A DNA stretch of 33,571 bases from the NCBI GenBank assembly GCA_030429455.1, contig JAUIFC010000025.1, positions 1 through 33,571 of the forward strand, in the 5' to 3' direction. The notes under the pieces were generated by a model. It did no database searches and was not told where the DNA came from. It worked only from the letters and a program-made list of their open reading frames with translations. A program made the position numbers and the translations under genes. The DNA is from Bacteroidia bacterium. Lineage in GTDB: Bacteria; Bacteroidota; Bacteroidia; Flavobacteriales; Flavobacteriaceae. Shown here piece by piece: positions 1 through 6,954 of the stretch. Each line of letters begins with the position of its first letter. Position 1 is the stretch's first letter.

Positions 1-255
1 CATCGTCAATACCACCACACCAATGAATAATAGACTTTCGTTAAAGTTCGGATACTTTTTTATTTCTTTTGCGATAACAATAGCAATGAGTGCTTGTAAA
101 AAAACAATGGACGATGCTCCAAATGCTTTTTGTTTTCCAGCCGACATGGAAACATCTACACAGGTTTTGGCAACGGACATGTTAACCAATCCTGGAGGAA
201 TGACTCCAACAAGTGCTGCAAAAAAAGTTGTTGAAAATAGCTGTAATTCGTGCAA
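1..255 (-). CDS. LysE-family amino-acid exporter, N-terminal part (runs off the window)
   Basis: The reverse strand from 255 to the window edge is open for 85 codons and reads as a membrane protein beginning LHELQLFSTTFFAALVGVIP, followed by PGLVNMSVAKTC. The pattern of a hydrophobic start, then VGVIPPGLVNM, is typical of LysE/RhtB-type transporters, inner-membrane exporters of amino acids or related solutes. No ATG lies in the right place. A TTG at 255-253 sits one base after the trmB stop (259-257) and gives the expected roughly ten residues before the first membrane segment, so I choose it. The gene is downstream of trmB in the same direction, probably cotranscribed. The C-terminal part is outside the window, so the substrate cannot be judged. 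Confidence 0.75.
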   Translation of the reverse strand, partial: MHELQLFSTTFFAALVGVIPPGLVNMSVAKTCVDVSMSAGKQKAFGASSIVFLQALIAIVIAKEIKKYPNFNESLLFIGVVVLTM

Positions 256-256
256 A

Positions 257-931
257 CTATTTGATTTTAAATATAATATAAGTAATAGGCTTTCCTTTTT
301 CTAGGTATTGCTTTTCATAAAAGGTTTGTATGCCGATGACATCTTTAGGTGCTTCGTGATTTACATAAATATCATGATGGCTATACACTATTTCATGTCC
401 TGAGCCTTCTAATAAACCCAAAGTATAACCATGCATAAATTCGCTATCTGTTTTAAGGTGTACTATGCCGTCTGGTTTCAGAATCTTTTTGTATTTGCTT
501 AAAAACGTTGGATTGGTCATGCGATGTTTTGTTCTCTTATACTTTATTTGTGGATCTGGGAACGTGATCCATATTTCACTTATTTCATTTTCATCAAAAA
601 TATCATCAACCAACTCGATTTGTGTTCGGATAAAGGCAACATTATTCATATTTTGTTCCAAAGCTGTTTTGGCACCTCTCCAAAATCGAGCACCTTTAAT
701 ATCTATTCCTATAAAATTTTTTTCTGGGTGTTTTTCTGCAAGACCGACCGTATATTCTCCTTTTCCACAACCAAGTTCTAAAACAATAGGATTGTCATTT
801 TTAAAGTGATTTTTGTTCCAATACCCTTTTAACGGATAGGTTTGGTTAACAATTTCGTCACGTTTTGGTTGCAAAACGTTGTCAAATGTTTCATTTTCTT
901 TAAATCTACGTAATTTATTTTTGCTACCCAA
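257..931 (-). CDS. trmB: tRNA (guanine-N7-)-methyltransferase TrmB
   Basis: A cytoplasmic SAM-dependent methyltransferase that makes m7G46 in the tRNA variable loop. The 224-residue length fits the family. The SAM-binding motif LELGCGKGEYT lies at residues 51-61, and the family signature TFPDPQIKYKRTKHR runs from about 123 to 137. FYEKQY and the KPITY segment near the C-terminus match flavobacterial TrmB. The start codon is TTG at 931-929. The protein then begins MGSKNKL, which is the usual start in relatives; an in-frame TAA lies a few codons upstream and no ATG is available. The gene is divergent from the glycosyltransferase and is followed with almost no gap by the LysE-type gene. Identification is secure; the TTG start is inferred. 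Confidence 0.95.
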   Translation of the reverse strand: MGSKNKLRRFKENETFDNVLQPKRDEIVNQTYPLKGYWNKNHFKNDNPIVLELGCGKGEYTVGLAEKHPEKNFIGIDIKGARFWRGAKTALEQNMNNVAFIRTQIELVDDIFDENEISEIWITFPDPQIKYKRTKHRMTNPTFLSKYKKILKPDGIVHLKTDSEFMHGYTLGLLEGSGHEIVYSHHDIYVNHEAPKDVIGIQTFYEKQYLEKGKPITYIIFKIK

Positions 932-988
932 TGTGAATTTAATTTATTGGGTAAATTTAATTTTTTTTTAATCCTTATAAAAATTCAT

Positions 989-2053
989 ATGGCAACTGGT
1001 TCGGTTTTAGTTGCACCCTTAAATTGGGGATTGGGACATGCCACAAGATGCATACCAATTATAAAATCCTTACAGATTGAAGGTTATACGCCCATTTTAG
1101 CATCGGATGGTGTGGCCTTGGAGCTTCTAAAAAAAGAGTTTCCAACCTTAAAAGCTTATGAGCTAAAAGACTTGAATATAACTTATGCCAAAAAAGGGTT
1201 TTGGTTCAATTTTAAAATATTTATACAGCTTTTAAAGTTTTTAAAAAGCACCAAAAAGGAACAGAAGTTTCTTAAAACAATAGTTGAAAAAGAAGATATA
1301 AAAGGAATTATTGCAGACAACAGACTGGGATTATACCATAATACGATTCCTTGTGCAATTATTTCGCATCAGTTAAATGTTTTATCTGGTAAAACGACTT
1401 GGCTAACCTCTGGCTTGCATAGAAAGTATTTGAAAAAATACAACGAATGTTGGGTGCCTGATAATAAACTTGAACCTACACTTAGTGGTCGGTTAGGACA
1501 TCTGGATAAAGAGAAATTTAAAATCAGATATTTAGGCGTTTTGAGCAGATTTAAAAAAATAAATCTTAAAGTAATTTATGATGTCTTAATCATACTCTCA
1601 GGACCAGAACCTCAAAGAACCTTTTTGGAAGAAATAATACTTAAGGAGTTCAAAGCTTATTCTGGGAATGCAGTTTTGGTCAGAGGTAAAGTAGAGGATG
1701 TTCAAAAAAAGGAGAAAATAGATAATATTTTAGTCTACAATTTTCTTAAAGCAAAGGCTTTGGAAACATTGATTCAGCAAAGTAATGTCATTGTTGCGCG
1801 TTCTGGCTATACAACACTGATGGATTTGGCAAAACTAAATAAAAAGGCCTTATTTATTCCAACACCAGGACAATCTGAGCAAGAGTATCTTGCCAAAAGA
1901 CTAGAATCTAAAGGAATTGCCCCATTTTGTAAGCAACATAGATTTGGATTAAATCAATTGAAAAGAATAGAGTCTTTTAAGGGGCTAGGTAGCATTTACC
2001 GGGATAACGCCCTCAACATCTCCGATGCTTTCAGACTTTTTGATGGTAAATGA
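989..2053 (+). CDS. MurG-like (GT-B fold) glycosyltransferase
   Basis: A predicted cytosolic or membrane-associated glycosyltransferase of the GT28/MurG-like type, 354 residues. The N-terminus MATGSVLVAPLNWGLGHATR carries the glycine-rich first strand-loop-helix of the GT-B fold. The C-terminal half has IVARSGYTTLMDLA followed by ALFIPTPGQSEQEYLA, which is the nucleotide-sugar binding region of this superfamily. I use ATG 989 rather than ATG 947 because the extra 14 residues are Lys/Phe/Ile-rich and precede the conserved start. The acceptor and sugar cannot be told from sequence. The last 69 bases overlap the 3' end of the convergent histidine kinase gene. Confidence 0.8.
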   Translation: MATGSVLVAPLNWGLGHATRCIPIIKSLQIEGYTPILASDGVALELLKKEFPTLKAYELKDLNITYAKKGFWFNFKIFIQLLKFLKSTKKEQKFLKTIVEKEDIKGIIADNRLGLYHNTIPCAIISHQLNVLSGKTTWLTSGLHRKYLKKYNECWVPDNKLEPTLSGRLGHLDKEKFKIRYLGVLSRFKKINLKVIYDVLIILSGPEPQRTFLEEIILKEFKAYSGNAVLVRGKVEDVQKKEKIDNILVYNFLKAKALETLIQQSNVIVARSGYTTLMDLAKLNKKALFIPTPGQSEQEYLAKRLESKGIAPFCKQHRFGLNQLKRIESFKGLGSIYRDNALNISDAFRLFDGK

Positions 2054-3070
2054 AAATTCGCTACCGACCTTATAATCGCTTTCTAAATAAATGTTTTCGT
2101 CATGCGCCTCGATAATGTGTTTGACAATGGCTAAGCCTAAACCAGAGCCGCCTTCCTTGCGTGAACCGCTTTTGTCAACGCGGTAAAACCGTTCAAATAG
2201 CCTTGGGATATGAATATCTTCAACGCCTTCTCCATTATCCGTTACTCTTACAATGTACTTTTTTTCATGGATCAGGTCTATGCTGACTTCTGTTGTGCCT
2301 CCAAATTTGCCGTATTTAATGGAATTTACAATCAGATTAGTAAGTACTTGTTGAATTTTATCCTTATCAGCATAGACATAAGTTGGTTCGTATGGTTTGT
2401 CAAAAACAAGGTTAATTTCTTTTTTTTGAGCTTTCATTTCAAACAATTCAAAAACATTTTTCACCAATTCTATGATGTTAAAGTCTTCTTCTGATAAAAT
2501 TAAATCACCGACTTCCAATCTGGAAATCATATCCAAATCATTTACGATATAGATCAATCGATCTACGCCTTTACTTGCTCTTTTAAGGTATTTTTCTCTT
2601 ACTTTTTCATCGGATATTGCACCGTCTAATAATGTAAGGATATAGCCTTGAACGGTAAATAGAGGTGTTTTGAGTTCGTGAGAAATATTGCCCATAAACT
2701 CTTTTCTATAGTTTTCTCTTACGGTTAGGCTTTCTATTTCTATTTTTTTGTCTTCGGCAAACTTTTCGACTTCTCTAGTAAGAGTTGCCATATCTGTCGT
2801 TATTCTCTCTTTTCTTAAGGATTTAGAATCCAATAAACTTACAGAGTCGTAAACGTCTTTAATCTTTTTATAAATCAGTTTTTCGATACGCAATTGTATC
2901 AAAAGAAAAGAAGCACTAAAGCATATAACGGTGTAGAGAAACAAAACTTCCCAATGTATGGTATGCAAAAAATACTCTATGGTTAGGAATAATAAACTGA
3001 GTACAGCTGTTATGTATAAAGATGAAATAAGGGCAAACCTGTACGACCGTTTAAGTTTTTGTTCTGTCAT
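1985..3070 (-). CDS. PhoR-like sensor histidine kinase
   Basis: An inner-membrane sensor kinase, 361 residues, partner of the response regulator just upstream. Two membrane segments lie at about residues 11-30 and 40-60, with only a short loop between them, so it has no large periplasmic sensor domain. A linker/coiled region follows to about 120. The H box is GNISHELKTP with His131, and then come the N box (LTNLIVNSIKYG), G1 (DNGEGV), F box (LFERFYRVD) and G2 (GGSGLGLAIVKHI). Its ATG begins directly after the regulator stop codon, indicating tight coupling. The tail after the ATPase domain (SESIGDVEGVIPVNAT) extends into the convergent glycosyltransferase gene. The layout resembles PhoR kinases, but the signal sensed is not shown by sequence. 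Confidence 0.9.
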   Translation of the reverse strand: MTEQKLKRSYRFALISSLYITAVLSLLFLTIEYFLHTIHWEVLFLYTVICFSASFLLIQLRIEKLIYKKIKDVYDSVSLLDSKSLRKERITTDMATLTREVEKFAEDKKIEIESLTVRENYRKEFMGNISHELKTPLFTVQGYILTLLDGAISDEKVREKYLKRASKGVDRLIYIVNDLDMISRLEVGDLILSEEDFNIIELVKNVFELFEMKAQKKEINLVFDKPYEPTYVYADKDKIQQVLTNLIVNSIKYGKFGGTTEVSIDLIHEKKYIVRVTDNGEGVEDIHIPRLFERFYRVDKSGSRKEGGSGLGLAIVKHIIEAHDENIYLESDYKVGSEFSFTIKKSESIGDVEGVIPVNAT

Positions 3071-3754
3071 TTAGATAACAAACTTGTAACCAACACCTTT
3101 TATTGTTTTAAAAGATTTGTCACCTAATTTTTCTCTTAGTTTTCTTATGTGTACATCAATGGTTCTACCGCCAACTACAACATCATTTCCCCAAACACGA
3201 TCTAAAATGACTTCTCTTTTAAACACTTTACCTGGTTCTGAAGTAAGAAGGGTTAACAACTCAAATTCCTTTCGTGGCAAAGGCATTTCAACCTTGTCTT
3301 TAATAACTTTGTATTCGTCTTTGTTGATGGTTATGGAGCCTACTTTGTAAATCTGCTTTTCGTTTTTAGAAGATTTAAAACGTCTCAACAGCGATTTGAC
3401 TTTACTTACAAAGACTTTGGGTTTAATCGGCTTTGTGATGTAATCATCTGCTCCTGCTTCAAAGCCTGCTACCTGAGAGTAGTCTTCGCCTCGTGCAGTC
3501 AAAAATGCGATAACAGTGTTGTCTAAAGACTTTTCTTTGCGCATGAGTTCACATGCTTCTATACCATCCATTTCAGGCATCATCACATCAAGAATAATGA
3601 GCTGAGGTTTGATTTTTTTTGCCGTTTTTAAGGCCTTCGCTCCGTTGTCTTCTGTAAAAACATTATAGCCTTCTTGAGAAAGGTTATAGCTTAATATTTC
3701 TAAGATATCTGGCTCGTCATCAACGATTAAGATGGTAATATTCTTCTTTTTCAT
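3071..3754 (-). CDS. OmpR/PhoB-family response regulator
   Basis: A DNA-binding response regulator of 227 residues. The receiver domain covers residues 6-120, with acidic residues at VDDEPD, phospho-acceptor Asp56 in LIILDVMMPEMDG, and the conserved Lys108 in ITKPIKPK. A winged-helix DNA-binding domain follows at about 130-227 (PRKEFELLTLL, GRTIDVHIRKLREKLG, IKGVGYKF). ATG 3754 is preferred over ATG 3793 because the receiver begins at once with MKKKNITILIVDDEPD; the 13-residue upstream stretch is probably 5' leader. The histidine kinase gene follows with no gap. Divergent orientation to the TonB-dependent receptor suggests, but does not prove, that this regulator controls it. PhoB-like is a family resemblance. 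Confidence 0.93.
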   Translation of the reverse strand: MKKKNITILIVDDEPDILEILSYNLSQEGYNVFTEDNGAKALKTAKKIKPQLIILDVMMPEMDGIEACELMRKEKSLDNTVIAFLTARGEDYSQVAGFEAGADDYITKPIKPKVFVSKVKSLLRRFKSSKNEKQIYKVGSITINKDEYKVIKDKVEMPLPRKEFELLTLLTSEPGKVFKREVILDRVWGNDVVVGGRTIDVHIRKLREKLGDKSFKTIKGVGYKFVI

Positions 3755-3807
3755 TAAGTAAAAATAGTTTAACAAATTTAGAAAAATAATCACAAAGCAT
3801 GTTAAAT

Positions 3808-3815
3808 CAAATTTA
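3808..3815 (-). promoter_or_regulatory. Candidate promoter element for the two-component operon
   Basis: Read on the minus strand this is TAAATTTG, matching the Bacteroidota -7 consensus TAnnTTTG. A TTG lies 16 bases further upstream, slightly closer than the usual 17-23. A second TAAATTTG at 3773-3780 lacks a suitably placed TTG. Confidence 0.35.
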
Positions 3816-3864
3816 TATTTTCAAGGGTTTTCAATTGTTGAAATTTAATTATTCTTTATTTTAA

Positions 3865-3955
3865 TGTAAAATAATTGTAAACTAAATTTTCTTTCATATT
3901 CACGTAAATTGCTTATAAACAGCTGTATAAATAAATTTTGAGGCTTAAATGTAAA
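3865..3955 (+). promoter_or_regulatory. TGTAAA repeats, possible response-regulator box
   Basis: TGTAAA occurs at 3865-3870 and 3876-3881, so the two copies start 11 bp apart. That is the spacing of tandem half-sites bound by PhoB/OmpR-type winged-helix dimers. Related words follow at 3903-3908 (CGTAAA) and 3950-3955 (TGTAAA). The region lies between the PhoB-like gene and the divergent TonB-dependent receptor. Assigning it to that regulator is inference; the region is AT-rich, so chance matches are possible. Confidence 0.35.
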
Positions 3956-4042
3956 CTTAAATTAACTTGTAGTTATTCACACTTAATACCACCTTAAAGC
4001 ATAAGACGAGCAGACTTATTTTATTTACAAAAAATTTTTTGA

Positions 4043-6940
4043 ATGAATAAGTATTTAATTGGCGTTATTGTTTTGTTGCTAAGCTTACAAGGCATAGCAC
4101 AAGAAACGACTGGCGCAATTGCAGGTAAAATCCTCGACAAAGAGTATAATAATGAACCTCTATCGTTTGCTAGTGTGTTACTGAAAGACACTGGCAAAGG
4201 GTCTACAACAGATATGGATGGCTTGTATGTCATTGATAAATTACAGCCTGGTCTATACACCGTAGAATTTTCTTACACGGGTTATGAGACCATAACCATT
4301 CCTAATGTAGAAGTTATCGCAGGGAAAGTAACGGAAGTGAATACGGCAATGGGTGCTACAGCTGCTACATTGGACGAAGTGACCATTACAACTGTTGCTA
4401 GAAGAGACTCTGAAGTAGCTTTGTTATTGGAACAAAAAGGTGCTATAAATGTAAAAGAAAGTATTGGAGCTCAACAATTAGAAAAGTTAGGGGTTTCGGA
4501 TGCTGCGGCTGCAACAACTAAAATTGCAGGAGTTTCAAAATCTGAAGGTTCTGGTCAGATATATGTGAGAGGTTTAGGAGACCGATACCTTACGACAACG
4601 CTTAATGGTCTGCCAATTCCTTCTGACAATATAGATAAGAAAAACATCAATCTTGAATTATTTCCTACAAGGTTTATAAGCAACGTTTCAATCAGTAAAA
4701 CATTTTCTCCTAACAATTCTACAGACCAAGCGTCTGGTAATATTGATATTAATTCCAAAAATGTAACGTCAAGAAAAGACTTTGGGCTAAGTGTTTCTGG
4801 TGGTGGTAACTCGAACGCGATGTTTGTTGCCGACAATTTTGTAGCAACAGCTTTAAACGATGATTTAAGTCTTGGTGTGTTCTCTAGACCTTACGAAAAC
4901 AGCACACTTGTCAATGCTTTGACAGACCAAAGCTGGAATACAGTAGAAATAGATAACCCTGTGAACTATTCTATAGGTTTTAATGCAGGAGGATATTTGG
5001 ACGAGGATGGAAGATTCAGACTATCTTTCTCAGGAGGACAGTCGGTAGATAACGAATATAGAGAAGGTTTATTTAGATTTTTCGATAGAGGAATTACAAC
5101 AAACTTGTTAGAGGTTACTGGTGGTGCAAGAGACTTTGTTCCCGATGGAGATAATAGATATTGGAGAAGAACTGTAAATACCAATGGCCTTTTAGTTGCC
5201 GAGTTTAGAATTAATGATGATAACAGGATCAAGTTCAATGCTTTTGCCATCAACAAAGTATTGCAGGAAGTTTACGAAGGTGGTAGAGGTGGAGAAGCCA
5301 TTGGTTTTGACGAATTGACGCCTAACTCTGTAGCGGGAAACCAGTTTGTGAGAGACCAAAATATCAAAAATACATTTTTGACAACGGCACAACTATTAGG
5401 AAATCATAATCTTACAGACAAAAATGAATTAGAGTGGGCAATTGGTTACAACCGTTTGGCTGCGGATGAACCAAATCGTATCAGAAATGAGTTAAACTTT
5501 AGAAATGTAGATGGTGTTCCACAAGACGAACGACCAATCGAATTTGGAAACACAGGTGGTTTTCAGCAAAGAAAAAGTTCTCAAGAAATATTAGACCAAG
5601 AGTTTAATGGAAGAATCATGGACAAAATAAGTCTTAAGGTCGATGAGGATGAAAATGATATTTATAAATTAAGTTTTGGTGGCGACGGAAGATTTAAACA
5701 ACGTGAATTTTTATCCACTTTTGTTGGTTTTGAAGAAGGGGGTGCTATAGGATCTTTTAATCCAAGTTCGATAGATAATTTAAGTGAAGCTTTTACACAA
5801 CAAAATATAGACAATGGAAATCTTATAGTAAATATTCAACCAGATGATTTATATGAGGCAGAATTGACATCTTATGGCGCATTTGCAGATTTTGTTGGCG
5901 TCTTTGGAAAATTTTCTGCACAAGTCGGTTTAAGATATCAAAGTGATGAGATTTTTGTAGACTACGATGTGAATAATGCCCCAGGTGGAAGAGTTGGTGA
6001 AACAACAAAGAGCTATGACAATATTTATCCGTCATTTAATCTTAAATATGATTTAGATGACAAAAGTGCATTGCGATTGGCGGGTAGTTTGAGTCAAACT
6101 TTGCCTGAATTTAAAGAAATCGCTCCTTTCGAATATGTTTCTCCAGAAGGTCTTATCGAGGCAGGTAACAGACTTGTTGAAAGGTCTAGCAACTTTAATG
6201 TAGATTTAAAATATGAGTTTTTCCCTTCAAACGATCAGTTACTTTCGGTAACCACTTATTACAAAAGAATAGAGGATGCAATTAACAGATCGCTTAGAGT
6301 AGGTGGAGGAGATGTATTTTCGTATTACAATACTGGTGACGCGACAATACTTGGTATAGAAGTGGAAGGTCGAGTAAATCTACTAGAAACAGAAAATTCT
6401 AAACTTAAACTTTCTGGAAATGTCTCTTTTATAGACCACAAACAAGAATTGAAAGACAATACAGAAGGAATAAATGTAAATGGTTCACCTAGAACTTTTC
6501 AGTATGGAGGTAATGAGGAGATTGGTCTGGAAGGTGCATCTGACTGGACGACCAACTTAGCTTTCATTTTCGAAACTGGACAAGACCATCCTTATCAATT
6601 TACGCTTGCTGGTAACTATGCTTCAGACCGTATATATGCGCTTGGGTCACCTATATTTCAGGGAGAAGATCCAAACAGTCCGGGTGATTTTCTAGAAGAC
6701 ACAAGTTTTAATGGGGAAATTATCGAGAAAGGATTTGTTGTGCTTGACTTTATTTTAAACAAAGAAATAAATGATAATTTAAGTGTTGGTATTTCAGGAA
6801 AGAACTTATTAAACCCTGAAATAGAACGCTATCAAAACGTTGTGTCAAACTTTGGTAATTCTACCGCAACACAAGAAGAAACCGTTTTGTCTTACAAAAG
6901 AGGAATAGACTTTAATCTTAGTATATCTTATAAATTTTAA
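4043..6940 (+). CDS. TonB-dependent outer-membrane receptor
   Basis: An outer-membrane active transporter of 965 residues. A signal peptide covers residues 1-19 (cleavage after GIAQ). A carboxypeptidase-regulatory-like domain at about 24-110 carries the typical PLSFASVLLKDT, GSTTDMDGLYVI and VEFSYTGYET segments. The plug domain follows at about 130-240 (IYVRGLGDRYLTTTLNGLPI). The rest is a beta-barrel ending FNLSISYKF with the terminal Phe of outer-membrane proteins. No SusD gene is adjacent; the next gene, 14 bp downstream, encodes a large lipoprotein, which is the likely partner. The divergent PhoB/PhoR-like pair hints at regulation by nutrient state, and phosphate is one possibility. The substrate is unknown. 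Confidence 0.93.
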   Translation: MNKYLIGVIVLLLSLQGIAQETTGAIAGKILDKEYNNEPLSFASVLLKDTGKGSTTDMDGLYVIDKLQPGLYTVEFSYTGYETITIPNVEVIAGKVTEVNTAMGATAATLDEVTITTVARRDSEVALLLEQKGAINVKESIGAQQLEKLGVSDAAAATTKIAGVSKSEGSGQIYVRGLGDRYLTTTLNGLPIPSDNIDKKNINLELFPTRFISNVSISKTFSPNNSTDQASGNIDINSKNVTSRKDFGLSVSGGGNSNAMFVADNFVATALNDDLSLGVFSRPYENSTLVNALTDQSWNTVEIDNPVNYSIGFNAGGYLDEDGRFRLSFSGGQSVDNEYREGLFRFFDRGITTNLLEVTGGARDFVPDGDNRYWRRTVNTNGLLVAEFRINDDNRIKFNAFAINKVLQEVYEGGRGGEAIGFDELTPNSVAGNQFVRDQNIKNTFLTTAQLLGNHNLTDKNELEWAIGYNRLAADEPNRIRNELNFRNVDGVPQDERPIEFGNTGGFQQRKSSQEILDQEFNGRIMDKISLKVDEDENDIYKLSFGGDGRFKQREFLSTFVGFEEGGAIGSFNPSSIDNLSEAFTQQNIDNGNLIVNIQPDDLYEAELTSYGAFADFVGVFGKFSAQVGLRYQSDEIFVDYDVNNAPGGRVGETTKSYDNIYPSFNLKYDLDDKSALRLAGSLSQTLPEFKEIAPFEYVSPEGLIEAGNRLVERSSNFNVDLKYEFFPSNDQLLSVTTYYKRIEDAINRSLRVGGGDVFSYYNTGDATILGIEVEGRVNLLETENSKLKLSGNVSFIDHKQELKDNTEGINVNGSPRTFQYGGNEEIGLEGASDWTTNLAFIFETGQDHPYQFTLAGNYASDRIYALGSPIFQGEDPNSPGDFLEDTSFNGEIIEKGFVVLDFILNKEINDNLSVGISGKNLLNPEIERYQNVVSNFGNSTATQEETVLSYKRGIDFNLSISYKF

Positions 6941-6954
6941 TATTCAATAAACAA

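Noticed and set aside
23-304. Plus-strand open frame of 93 codons with a lipoprotein-like start
   Set aside because: It is antisense to a LysE-type transporter on the minus strand and runs into the 3' end of trmB; the transporter signature is much stronger.
465-809. Plus-strand open frames inside trmB
   Set aside because: They lie antisense to a well-conserved gene and have no family resemblance.
4029-4040. A6T6 palindrome before the TonB receptor start as a terminator or operator
   Set aside because: Pure A/T run in an AT-rich genome; no GC stem.
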